64,000 bases of DNA from Ascochyta rabiei (lineage: Eukaryota > Ascomycota > Dothideomycetes > Pleosporales > Didymellaceae). Positions 1 through 11,481 of this stretch are shown one piece after another (position 1 is the stretch's first letter; each line of letters begins with the position of its first letter). Under the pieces are notes generated by a model. It worked only from the letters and a program-made list of their open reading frames with translations, searched no databases and was not told the DNA's origin. The DNA lies in assembly GCF_004011695.2 (NCBI RefSeq), contig NC_082408.1, forward strand, positions 977,501-1,041,500, given 5' to 3'. Position numbers and translations under genes: made by a program.

Positions 1-775
1 GTGGAGAACCGGTGATCAGCTTGATCCGGACAGGATAATGTTCCGACTGTGGACCCGTAAATCCGGAGGATCTATTTTTTGGGCAAAGCTGCGCAGAGAT
101 TGAGCGGTCAGTTCTCGATGTTATGTGGTGCACGGAAAGGAAACTCACAATAGACGCCCACCCAGCCCTGGCTCCACATCTGGAAAAGCGGGTCAACCAA
201 GTCTATGTCACAACCTACGCTCGCACAGACGCTTTGCGCATTGACAAATGCCGAGATCGACTTTTGGAAACTGATTAGGATAATCATGAGAGCTCGTAGA
301 ATTGGAAGGCCCGAATCGTTCGAATGCCGGCATGCTAGGAACAGTAAGAAAGCACAACGCTCTTCAGGAAAAACAAGTGGGAACTCAGTACCACCTGTAC
401 ATAACCGCGCCCCAAGCAGAGCTGTGGAATCGACAGACCCGTAGCATATCATCCTTTAACAAAGGGTTGCCCTAGCTGTTCGAAATCCTCCGTTTCCGAT
501 CCAAGCAACATCACTCCTCAGCCTCCTCTACCTGTACTGCCATGACTCGAACTTGAGCTCATCTAGTCAGAACTATCGAAAGGACAAACTGCTAAACGGG
601 AACTGCGTTCCGCACCGATCAGACGATGATGCTTGACGATATAAGATGTACTTGGCTACCGGACAGCGGAGACCATACACGGCTTCTAGACGGTCCTCCG
701 CCGCACTGCTCTGAGACACGGCCACTTGATATTTTCACATCAGCCACGCCATCTGAGCGCTGGATTCATTCAGCA
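1..775. other. 5' intergenic region upstream of the PKS
   Basis: No convincing gene is seen here. The open frames on either strand are short, overlap each other and show no recognisable motif. The last few hundred bases should hold the promoter and 5' leader of the PKS at 776. An in-frame ATG at 626 could extend the PKS by 50 residues, but the extension looks unlike protein and is better read as leader. Confidence 0.4.
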
Positions 776-3700
776 ATGCATTCCACAACCGGATCTTCGA
801 CCCCCAGCAGCAGGTCTGGCTTCGAGGTTCTCGACCCACACACTCCACAATTAGAACGGGTACGTGTATTCGAATCGCTGAGGTGCTTCCTGCATGACGC
901 AAAATAGGATCCCTTTCCACCAGCTGACACTCAGCAGTCTACCTCAGAAGATGTCGCTATCGTGGGCCTTTCATGCCGCACTGCTGGTGGGAACAACACA
1001 CCTGATAAACTTTGGGACTTTCTTTTAAATAAGAAAAACGCATCTGGCGAAGTCCCAGCACAGCGATGGGAGCCATGGAGGCAGCAAGACCCTCGAAACG
1101 GCAAGATACTTGACAACATCATTCGTAAAGGCTACTTTCTTGAAAACCTCGAAAACTTCGATGCAGCTTTCTTCGGCATCTCGCCGAAAGAAGCTGAGCT
1201 CATGGATCCTCACCAAAGGCTGGCATTGGAGCTCGCATGGGAAGCCTTGGAAAATGCCGGCGTTGATCCGAAGAAGCTCGCTGGGAGCGATACAGCTGTC
1301 TACATGGGTGTAGATTCAGACGATTATTCTCGGATGCTGATGGAGGATCTTCCTACCATCGAGGCTTGGAGCGGTATCGGTACCGCATACCACGGCATCC
1401 CAAACAGGATTTCATATCACTTGGGACTGCAAGGGCCCAGTACAGCAGTCGATGCAGCTTGCGCAAGCTCACTCATCGCCATCCACCTAGCCCGTCAAGC
1501 TATTGTATCCGGAGAAAGCACTGTTGCCATCTGCGGTGGCGTTAATGTCATCTGTGCACCTGGTCTAACACACATGTTGGAGAAGGCGGGCGCATTGACC
1601 ACCGAAGGTGTCTGTCGCTCATTCGACGATGCCGCGTGCGGGTATGCACGTGGTGAAGGCGGCGCTGTTGTTGTGCTCAAGCGTCTCAGCGCTGCGATCG
1701 AAGACAACGATAACATTCTTGCCGTCATGAAGAGCTCTGCATCTGCTCAGGACGGCAAGACAAAGGGCATCATGGCACCCAACTCAAAGGCCCAAGAGCT
1801 TGTAGCTAGGCAGGCGCTCGCACGGGCCGGCAATATCGACCCGCATACCATTGACTATGTTGAAGCGCACGCGACTTCAACTTCCCTCGGAGACCCAACA
1901 GAAATCAGCGCCATTGCTCAAGTGTACGGTGCCGGGCGCTCGTCTGACTCACCTTGTTATGTCGGTTCCATCAAGCCAAATGTTGGACATCTCGAAGCTG
2001 CAGCTGGCGCTATTGGCTTTGTTAAGGCAGTGCTTAGTGTGCAGAAGGGCGTCGTCGCCCCACAGACGCTGCTGAACAAGCTTAACACTAAGATTGATTG
2101 GGCCAGCAGTGGACTGGAGGTTGCCAGAGAACAGAAAGCATGGCCGGAGCGCGATCTGCGGAGAGCAGCGGTGTGCTGTTACGGTTACGGAGGGTCAGTC
2201 TGCCACGCCATTCTCGAGCAGGCCCCCACGAGATCGCATCGTCTTGGAAGGCTTCAGCAGATCCCAAGCACCGGCCTGTCTCCAAATTCAGATACGGCCG
2301 TTGTTCTTACACTATCAGCTATGCAGGAGAAGCGCCTGCCCGCTCACGCTGCTTCGCTAGCACACTGGCTTAGTTCTCGCGATGGCATGTCTGAAGACCT
2401 CCGTGCTGTTGCGCGAACATTATCTCAACACCGCGCTGCACATGATTACCGCGTCTCATTTGTGATACCTATCAACGGTCACGAGGATGCTGTCCGTAGT
2501 CTGACAGATTTTGCAAAAAGCAGACCAGATCCATGGACGACAAGCAACCGTGTGCTTGACAACGCAATGCAGAAGGGAGTTGTGTGGGTTTACTCCGGTC
2601 ATGGTGCGCAATGGCCTAACATGGGAATGGAGTTGCTATGCAACCACACCTTTTACTACACTCTTTCCTCGTTGGACCCCATTTTCCAGAAAGAAGCAGA
2701 CTTCTCAGTCATTGAAGCATTGGAGACAGGCAACCTAGGCGACTCAGCGAGGGTACAGATATTGACGTACGCTGTACAAATCGGTCTCACAGCATTACTC
2801 AAGTCGCAAGGAGTTAGACCGCAGGCTATCATCGGACATTCCGTGGGAGAAATCGCGGCTGCCGTTGCTGCTGGCTGCTTGACGGCGCACGAAGGCGCCA
2901 TTGTTGTTTCGAGGCGAGCAAAGCTTTATGCACGTGTCCAAGGCCAAGGTGCGATGGCTCTGGTTACATCACCGTTCGAAACGGCAGCGCAACAATTAGT
3001 AGGAAGGGTCGATATTGTTGCCGCTATCAAATCGTCGCCATCAACTTGCGTGGTCAGTGGTACGACTCAGGCTGTTGAGCGGTATGTTGAGCGTCTTCAG
3101 AAGCAAAGTATCAAGTCTTGGAGAGTACAGACTGATATCGGTTTCCATTCACCGATGCTCGGGCAGCTTGTGTCTGCACTGCAACAGAGCTTGGGTCAAG
3201 ATATCAACCCTCAACCAGCAATCTTACCAATCTACTCGACCTCAGCTTCAGATGCGAGAACCACATCACTGCGTGGTATTGAATACTGGACGAAGAACAT
3301 GGTAGATCCTGTCTGGCTTGTCGATGCTGTCGACGCCGCTGTGGAAGATGGCTTCCGTGTTTTCATGGAGATCTCCACTCATCCAATTGTCTCTCATTCT
3401 ATCTTTGAAACATTATCCGCTCGGTCGATCGATGAGTGTGCGACTTTCGGCATCATGAAAAAGGACGTTTCCGCTGAGCACAGTATCTTGAATGCTATTG
3501 GTCAGCTGCATACTCTTGGTGGACAAGTCGATTTTGGTGCCTTGCACGGGCAAGGTCCTTGGTCGACTAGAGTGCCCAACACTCCCTGGGTACACAAGCC
3601 TTACTGGAAGACCATCTCCATGGGTTCCAGGTCTGCTGCCCAGCAACACGACGTTGATACACATACAGTGCTCGGTGGTGTGATGGAGATCGCGGGCAGC

Positions 3701-6229
3701 AACACCAAAGTCTGGACGACGACTTTGGACGGTTCGACAAAACCGTACCCTTTGACGCATCCACTCGACGGGACTGAAATCATCCCTGCAGCAGTCTACT
3801 GCAATACCTTTCAGCGAGCCACAGGCGCAACCATTCTCAACAACTTGGAGCTCCGAGTCCCAACGCCAATGGCAGCCGATAAGCGCGAGCTCCAAATTGT
3901 TGTTGAGGGGGATGAGGTTCGCCTGGCCTCTCGTCTCAAGGAAGAAATTACAGGTACCACCCATGTTGATCATGCATGGGTCCAGCACAGCGCAGCCAGA
4001 TTCACAGATACCGACATGTCGTCTCATCAGCAAACACTCTCGATCTCCGCCATCAGAATGAGGATTGGCACTCAGCTGCCAAACAGCTTCGCATGGGACT
4101 ATCTACAGAGCATTGGTGTGTCCGGTATTGCGTTCCCGTGGGCTGTGCTAGAGCACTTCGGCAACGACAAGGAGATGCTCGTTAAAATGGATATGGACCC
4201 AAGCTCACAAACTTTGACTTGGGACGCACAAAGTTGGGCTCCTTTCCTTGATGCGGCGACATCAGTCGGATCATCCATCTTTTTCAAGAGTGTCCGAATG
4301 CGTATTGTCAGCGGCATTGATCAAATCTTTTTCCTCTCCACTGATATTCCTCCCAAGGTTGGGTATCTATTCATCGAAGAGAGTTCCGAGGGCGAAAACC
4401 TGAAAGCCAACATCAGTGTTTTGAGTGAGGATGGATTGCTTCTCACCAAGATCAAGGGTATGCGTTTCTCGGACGTCGAGGCAGTCAGCGACAAGAGCAA
4501 GGGTGTAGATTCATTGGTACACCGTCTGACATGGGTACCGCCAAAGTTCTCCGAGACGCCGTTGGTGATGAATAACGTTGTCGTTGTGTCTGCCGAAAGC
4601 CCGATTCTCGACAATTACGTCAATACTCTCGAAATTGTAGCCAAGAGGGTCGTGACGGTGCCATCTAGCGCAAACCTGGCTGAGCCAGAAATCAAGACCT
4701 TGTTGGAGCAGAAGAACGCTATTGCCATATACCTGCCCGGCGCAGTCGACAGTGCGGACGAGATATCCAAGAAAGCACATGCATTTACCTGGGAAACAGC
4801 GAGAATTCTTTCCATTCTCGCAGAGATTCCCAGCGCACCAAAGCTCTTCGTCATTGCTGACAGCGCATACAAAAGCCAGTCACCCACATGCCTTGCCCAG
4901 TACCCTCTCTATGGTTTCTCTCGAGTGGCAGCATCTGAGTACCCAGATGTGTGGGGTGGCCTCATCGACAACGAAGGACCAGCATTCCCCCTGCTTCCTG
5001 TGAAGTATGTGAAGGAGCAGAGCGTGGTGCGTGTACAGGATGGCCTTCCTCGTGTGGCTCGTCTGCGACCTTTTGCTAAAGATCAGCATCACAACGCGCA
5101 GACGAAGGGTCTGTTACCTCAACCACACGGTACGTACCTGGTCACTGGAGGTTTTGGTGATCTTGGTCTGGAAGTGCTGGAGTTTCTAGTACAGAAAGGT
5201 GCTCGAAGACTCGTCGTTGTGTCGCGGCGTGGTCTTCCGCCTCGCAGAGACTGGCCGTCGGCTACGGGCTCCATGGGCGCAGTGGTGAAGAAGATCAGCA
5301 AGCTCGAGAGCCTAGGCGCTACCATCCATGCCCTTGCAATCGACATAGGCTCTCCATCGGCGTCCACCGAGCTTTCTGCAGCGCTCGATCGGCTTTCACT
5401 CCCATCAGTACTAGGCGTTATCCACGCTGCTGGCGTCTCCGGTTACGGCTACATCAAAGACTCCACACACTCCGCCTACTTGGAGGTCATGGGGCCCAAG
5501 ATCCAAGGCGCGTTGAATTTGCACAACGTCTTCCCCTGTGGTACTCTCGATTTCTTCGTCCTCTTCTCTTCCATCGGCCAGATCCTCGGCACGCCTGGCC
5601 AATCCGCCTACGCTGCATCCAACGCCTTCCTCGACGGCCTTGCAACGCACCGCCGCTCGCAGGGCTGCAACAGCATCGCAATACAATGGACCGCATGGCG
5701 AGCGCTAGGCCTGGCTTCGGATACTGCGCTTGTGGACCTCGAGCTGCAAAGCAAGGGTGTCACGGATATTACGGTCGAGGAAGGGTTCCAGGCGTGGATG
5801 CACCTGTCCAACATCGACACCGATCATGCGGTTGTGACGCGCACGCGCATACTGGACGCTGGCGAGCCGTTGCCGTGCGAGCTCATCGCAGATGTCGTGC
5901 AACGGCGCGCTGCACCTGCTGCTGTCTCTGCCACGTCTGCTGCTGCCCCGCAGGTTGCAGCGAAGCCAAGAGCAGGACCAGAGCTTAAGGCGCACCTCAA
6001 CGCCGAGATCAAGGGATGCTTGTCGCGCGTCTTGCATCTGGGTGTTGAGGAAATTGAGGATCGTTCTGCAATTGCTGATCTGGGTGTCGACTCTGTCATG
6101 ACTGTTGCGCTGAGGCAGCAGCTGCAGAAAGCTATGGGGATTACGGTACCGCCGACGCTCACGTGGAATCATCCTACGGTTGGACATCTGGTGGAGTGGT
6201 TTTATGAGAAGGTCGAGAGAAGAGAGTGA
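776..6229 (+). CDS. Partially reducing iterative type I polyketide synthase (6-MSAS / mellein synthase type)
   Basis: Iterative PKS expected to build a small aromatic or dihydroisocoumarin polyketide from acetyl- and malonyl-CoA. Two exons: 776-859 and 908-6229; the 48-base intron (GTACGT...TAG) carries the only in-frame stop, giving 1801 residues. Domain order is KS (DAACASSL, Cys near residue 213), AT (GHSVGE near 670), DH/thioester-hydrolase-like domain (HPLDGTEIIPAA near 978), KR (GGFGDLG near 1442, then SAYAASN) and one ACP (LGVDSV near 1757). There is no methyltransferase, enoylreductase or terminal thioesterase, which is the 6-methylsalicylate synthase layout and length (about 1770-1800). 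Start 776 is chosen because MHSTTGSSTPSS resembles the N-terminus I recall for 6-MSAS and has a purine at -3; ATG 626 is the alternative. Family assignment is strong; the exact product (6-MSA, mellein or another) cannot be read from sequence. Confidence 0.93.
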
Positions 6230-6427
6230 TGCAAGTGGTGAGACTTGGAACCATTGTGTTTTTTCTGGGCGTATAATTATCTAGAAGGTTCATTGACTGG
6301 CGTTTATAGAAGGGATGGAGTTGGCGCATAGACGTCTCGAGCAATTGGTTGCTTTTTGTTTTAACAGTCTCTTAACATACCTTTCCTCTCTTGAGGCAGA
6401 ACAGCCCTCGTTTTCATATATGCTAGT
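6230..6427. other. Convergent 3' intergenic region
   Basis: This 198-base AT-rich gap lies between two convergent genes (PKS on +, F-box protein on -). It should contain both polyadenylation regions; no gene is seen. Confidence 0.5.
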
Positions 6428-8656
6428 CTACTCCACGTCTTCTGCCCGCAGTTCCGCGTTTTCGTTGCAGAAATAGACTTTGTCTTCGAAACGGGTGTTG
6501 TGAACATGTCCGTCAAGGATGAGCTGGCGTAAAGCAGAACCGACTTCATCAGCATTATCATCATCAATACCCAGTAAGCGACTTATTTCCCATTGATAGA
6601 CGCCCTCGGATGGATCTGTCATGTCTCGAAGGCACCTCAAGACAGCTGTGGGTGTGACCACGACACCCGAGTGTTCGCGCGATGCTATGTTCGTTGTATC
6701 TCTGACAGCGTCGGCGAAGGGTTCCGAGTCGTAAGTTTCGAGTTCTGGCATGGATTCGTCGGTTTCCCAACCGTCCGCGTCTGCCTTGCTGCTCCCGCGC
6801 GGCTCGCGCCCGCGTTTCAAGGCCTCGCTCAACCTATATACTCTGTCCTCCCTGAGCAACTGTTCACTTTCTCCCACGAAATGATACGTATGGCTGTGAG
6901 GGAAGTTGCCTTCGAAGCGGATGTTACCGTCTTGTTGCAAAACCGATGCAGCCTCTGTTACTCTCTCAAAAGACATTCTCAGGCTAGCACAGATCTCACT
7001 CGGAGCGTGACCCTCGGGCTTTGGGAGAGCTCTGAGATGGCGGAGAAGACTTGTCTGGTCCTCAAGGAACGGAGAAATGGGTCCGATAACAGAGGAGAGA
7101 AGGCCGGCATTGAAGTCATCGTCATCGTCATCGTCTTCCCATCCATCATCCATCTCGTCATCCTCGTCGATTTCGTGATCTTCGTCGGCAGTGTCTTCCC
7201 TTTCCAAGTTCTCGTCTTCGTAAAGACATGCTAGGTTCTCTCTTGTCTCCCTGAGTTGGTCATAGGCTTCGGTCTCGATACTGTTATTATTTGACAGAGT
7301 CCACCAAATCTTGTCGACGCCTTCTGTAAAGTAACTAGCGCTAATTCCAGCATCATCGCGGCAGATAAGGATGAGCTTTTTGAATGTCGAGGTCCGCCGT
7401 TGCGCATCACTTGAGTGTGTTGGAGCGTCGCTTGAAGTAGCGTAGAAGTTCACATCAAGAAAGCCCTCTACCCATTCCTCCACATCTTCATGTGGATACA
7501 ACAGCTCGAGTTGTTCCAGGTTCGGTGGCAAGTTTCTTGGTTGGCAAGAACCTTCAGGGCTCCAATTAGATGACCTTGCGGTGAAGATGAAAGGTTGTGG
7601 TATGACGAGCGACTTCAGGACTGTGAAGTCTTTCAACGATGTGGTCGGATGCTGGCACATGTCCATCAGCCATTCGAGCTCTCCGTCGTCATCCGCGGCC
7701 TCAAGTGTTATAGAAAGATACTCTAAGGTTTTCTCGAAACAACGTAATTGATCAAGGAAATAGCCAGTGTTCAGCTCTGTCGTCAGATCGTCACCTATGT
7801 GGTAGCCATCATTAATGAAGAGAATCTTAAGGTTCTTCAGCGCGCGACATGCCAACGCCTCGAGAAGCTCGCTAAACTCGATTTCTGCTTTTTCCACGAG
7901 TGGTCGATCGGCGAATTGGATCGATACAGTAAGATTGAGGTCGATGAGGTTCTCAGCGCCTTGTAGACTGCCGGGGCCATTGAGTCGCAGTACAGTACCG
8001 ATGGAGATGGTCCGTAGATCCAAGCTTGTGAGTTTGTCGAATTCAATGCCGCACTTCAGCAACGATGTGTCTCCGGTAACGAGATGGCTGATGTTCCTCC
8101 ATCCATGCAGAATTGCATCCGGTGGGCTTGTACCACCCCACAGACCAGATATGCACTCACTCGATGGTGGACCACGCTGATGATCCTTGATCCAAAAGTC
8201 CAGGTCAGTCAAGTTAGGAAGCAATGCCAGCAGCAAACCTCCGAAGGCCGACTCGATAGAGTTGTCGATTGACCTCCGCCACAGATGTGCCGACCTGTAG
8301 CCTAGCTCGTCCAACTTTGAGATGCACCGGGCGCGAAAGTCGAGAAATTCGAACCCATGTTCCACATAGACTTTCTCGACACCTTTGCGCACTGCTCGAA
8401 AGCGAAGTGTCTTGACTTTGCTGGCGAGGTCAGGCCGGTCCAGAAGCGTGCGGAGTATTTTGGCTACGGCGTTGACCTTGGGATGGCAACCGCAAGAGAT
8501 GGCGAGCCTTGCGGTAGTGTGAAGAGCTTCCTGAGCTATAGGTCGGAGCGCACTGGACGTGAGGCACAAGTTCTTGAGATGCTTAGGCGTCGCTGAGTCA
8601 GGCAGGTAGAGTGCCACTTGTAGGAGTAGCTCCTCTGGAAGCTGGTCCAGAGGCAT
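6428..8656 (-). CDS. F-box protein with acidic linker and two C-terminal winged-helix-like segments
   Basis: Single-exon protein of 742 residues. The N-terminus (MPLDQLPEELLLQVALYLP) is an F-box-like helix pair, implying a Skp1-Cullin substrate adaptor. Residues about 50-430 are leucine-rich helical sequence typical of fungal F-box proteins. A strongly acidic stretch follows (residues about 475-515, including a run of seven Asp). Two segments after it look like winged helices: one near residues 535-600 (SEICASLRMSFERVTEAASV, then a strand pair) and one at the C-terminus near 675-735 (YQWEISRLLGI, then LILDGHVHNT, similar in style to the RPA32 C-terminal domain). The gene converges on the PKS and diverges from the MFS gene at 9270; nothing ties it functionally to either. 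F-box call is good; the winged-helix reading is my pattern recognition. Confidence 0.75.
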   Translation of the reverse strand: MPLDQLPEELLLQVALYLPDSATPKHLKNLCLTSSALRPIAQEALHTTARLAISCGCHPKVNAVAKILRTLLDRPDLASKVKTLRFRAVRKGVEKVYVEHGFEFLDFRARCISKLDELGYRSAHLWRRSIDNSIESAFGGLLLALLPNLTDLDFWIKDHQRGPPSSECISGLWGGTSPPDAILHGWRNISHLVTGDTSLLKCGIEFDKLTSLDLRTISIGTVLRLNGPGSLQGAENLIDLNLTVSIQFADRPLVEKAEIEFSELLEALACRALKNLKILFINDGYHIGDDLTTELNTGYFLDQLRCFEKTLEYLSITLEAADDDGELEWLMDMCQHPTTSLKDFTVLKSLVIPQPFIFTARSSNWSPEGSCQPRNLPPNLEQLELLYPHEDVEEWVEGFLDVNFYATSSDAPTHSSDAQRRTSTFKKLILICRDDAGISASYFTEGVDKIWWTLSNNNSIETEAYDQLRETRENLACLYEDENLEREDTADEDHEIDEDDEMDDGWEDDDDDDDFNAGLLSSVIGPISPFLEDQTSLLRHLRALPKPEGHAPSEICASLRMSFERVTEAASVLQQDGNIRFEGNFPHSHTYHFVGESEQLLREDRVYRLSEALKRGREPRGSSKADADGWETDESMPELETYDSEPFADAVRDTTNIASREHSGVVVTPTAVLRCLRDMTDPSEGVYQWEISRLLGIDDDNADEVGSALRQLILDGHVHNTRFEDKVYFCNENAELRAEDVE

Positions 8657-9269
8657 GGCGCTGTCGTAGCCTTCCGGGTCACAAACGCTCTCCCAGCAGT
8701 GATCCGAGCCAGCTCACGAGAGCCTGGCAAAGGTGGGTCGATGCGATGGCGGCCTGAAGGGCCCCGTGCCAGGAAGGAACTAGTGCATGGCACTGCCAAG
8801 CCATGCCGTCATGTCGTAATTCCTGCGCCAGCACGTGATCACGCGCTTGCGAGAAACAGGCAGTGCGATTAACGACTGGTCCGTACGGTCTGGAACTCAC
8901 CGCTTGTCAGATGTGGAGCTTTCGGCTCTGCGCTCTGCAGCGTCATCTGTTCTCTAATTCCGTAAATCCGATCGACGCTTGTGGGGCGAAGCAATGCCCC
9001 ACATATGGATGGCCAGTTCGACGCCGCAGCCTGGTCCCTGTCGCAATTTGGCGCTCATGTAACGAGGAATCGGATTTACGACTTTGTTGATAACCGTTGG
9101 CAAAGCCCCATCTCCTCCACATGCAGGAAACATGGCCATAGCACCTCACGTAAAACTCTTCGACTTTTGTTGGAACCCGCCACCACGACACCACCAAGAA
9201 GTCTTAGGCATACAAGAGAAGGAATCCACTGAAGCTGTGGGGCGCAAACTTGGACACGATTGAACCACC
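8657..9269. promoter_or_regulatory. Divergent promoter region between F-box gene and MFS transporter
   Basis: The 613-base gap separates two divergently transcribed genes, so both promoters must lie here. Open frames in it are short and unconvincing. I see no clear TATA box or repeated operator-like motif. Confidence 0.5.
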
Positions 9270-10992
9270 ATGAACGAAACCAACGGCTCCTTGGAGCCTA
9301 AAGACGAAATGTCGCGATCGCACTCGTCATTCAGTTCGTCAACTTCAGAACTATCCCGCCACCCTACGCAAACTTCGACACATCCTCCCAAGAATGAGAC
9401 CGATCTTGAGCTGGCCCGAACAAAGTCCATCGCGCAGGCCATGTCGCCAGTGCGCGAGTTCCTGTTCGTTGGTTTGCTCTGTTCTGCACAATTCGTCACG
9501 CAAGCTGGACTGGTCAACACGCTGAACATTCTGCACATCATCGGCTCGGATCTCGGTATTACCGACCCTGGCGTTCTGTCATGGCTCATCGCAGGCTACT
9601 CGCTGACAGTTGGCACCTTCATCCTCTTGTCAGGCCGCTGCGGTGATCTGTTTGGTTACAAGACCATGGTTATCGTTGGTTTCACCTGGTTTGCCGTCTG
9701 GAACGTGGTGGCTGGATGCAGTGTGTACGCGCCTGGAAATGGCGGCCAAGTACTGTTCATCTTCGCGCGCGTCTTGAGCGGTATTGGGCCTGCTATCCTG
9801 CTACCAAATGCTTTGGGTTTGCTGGGCGCAACCTACGACGAGGGCAGGAGGAAAGACATGGTGTTCTCGCTGTTTGGCGCCTGTGCACCAAGTATGTACA
9901 TCCAGAGAGTAAGGTCGCTTCAGTTTGCTAACGGATTACAGGTGGCGCCGTTGTGGGCGGAACTTTTGCCGGTCTTTGGTCGCTCTTGTGGTGGCCGTGG
10001 ACATTCTGGACATTCGGCGTCGCTCTAGCTTGTCTCGCAGGCCTGTCCTACATCATCCTACCTGCTGTTCCGCTTAAGGAAGAAGATCAGAATCTCAGTG
10101 TCAAAGAACGAATAGCCGAACTGGATTTGCTCGGTGCGACTGTAGGGATCACTGCTATGATTCTGTTCAACTTTGCATGGAACCAGGCACCCGGCTTTGG
10201 GTGGGAACGGCCGTACATCTACGTTCTACTAATTGTAGGGGTCCTGCTCTTCCCTGTGTTTTTCTGGATCGAACTTAAAGTATCGAAACACCCACTCATT
10301 CCATTCGATGCTCTAAGCACTGACGTCATCTTTGTGATGATCTGCGAAGCCTGCGGTTGGGCAGCTTTCGGTATGTATCTATGTCGTCGTCCCGAAATCC
10401 CGCTAATGTCAGTATGTCAGGCATTTTTATCTACTACTTTATCCAGATACTCCAACAGCTGCGCGGGACATCACCACTGATGACGATGGCTCAGATTTGT
10501 CCCGTCACCATTTCTGGTTTCATTGCTGCCATCACAACTGGTCACGTCATCTCACGCATCGGTCCTGGCTGGGTTATGTTTATATCTATGTGCGCATTCA
10601 CGATCGGTAGCATTTTTGTCGCAACAATGCCTCCACATCAGATTTACTGGGCCCAGTCTTTTATTGTCACACTCATCATCCCATGGGGCATGGACATGAG
10701 CTTCCCAGCCGGCACCCTGATCATGAGCAACGCTGTCGAGAAGCGGCATCAAGGCATGGCGGCGAGTCTGGTCAACACCATCGTCAACTACAGTATCAGC
10801 ATCGGTGTCGGCATCGCAGGCACCGTTGAAACCCATATCAACCATGGTGCACTCACGGAAGAAGACGAGTTAAGAGGGTACCGAGGAGCGATGTATCTGG
10901 GCATTGGTCTGGGTGCGATGGGAGTCCTCACAAGTGTACTGTTTTTGCTGAAGCTGCGTATGCATGAGAAGCGGATGATTAGCACATCCTGA
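9270..10992 (+). CDS. MFS transporter, DHA2-like (aminotriazole-resistance / efflux-pump type)
   Basis: Plasma-membrane proton antiporter, probably exporting a small molecule. Exons 9270-9891, 9942-10370 and 10421-10992, with two 50-base introns (donors GTATGT, first branch GCTAAC), give 540 residues. A hydrophilic N-terminus of about 65 residues is followed by many membrane helices, probably 14. Motif A appears as GRCGDLFGYKTM in the loop after TM2, and WLIAGYSLTVGTF is typical of the drug:H+ antiporter 2 group. Splicing restores SGAVVGGTFAG at the first junction and FGIFIYYF at the second. It lies 3 kb from the PKS and may export its product, but this is context only. Confidence 0.9.
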
Positions 10993-11481
10993 GAAATGTT
11001 CACTCGATAGCAACGACATAATCCGACACAATTGATATCGTTCCTTCTATAAAAACTTCGGTGATATTGGAGCTCAGAAACATCGCAGACGGCGAAGTTC
11101 CAGATTACAAGAATCAGACGACCTGTCTGGACTGAAACTCTTAAACATTATTATACCTGACCACAATATCACCAGTAAAGGGTCAATCAGACGCGGCCAT
11201 AAGGGGGAGCGCTTCAGTTGCAAGTTGTTGGTGGACATTAAAAAATGCCTCTAACTAATATTAACAAGTTAGATAGTAGGCCCTTAAATCTTAGCAAGAG
11301 AATGAAGGCTTTGCTTTATGCTAATACATCTCCTAGGCTAAATACCTTGACTGCGCTTTAGCAGCCTATTTCTCTTTATGTACTCTCTTAACTGCTAGAT
11401 CTTGTTTCTACAGAATTTAAAAACTATAAGTTTAAAAACTACAAGTTTAAATAACTTGGTACTGAATTGCACTACGTACGA
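10993..11481. repeat. AT-rich decayed repeat-like stretch
   Basis: After about 11160 the sequence becomes AT-rich and full of TAA/TAG/CTA/TTA triplets on both strands, the look of RIP-mutated repeat DNA. I could not recover a translated domain or terminal repeats, so the parent element is unknown. The first 150 bases are 3' flank of the MFS gene. Confidence 0.4.
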
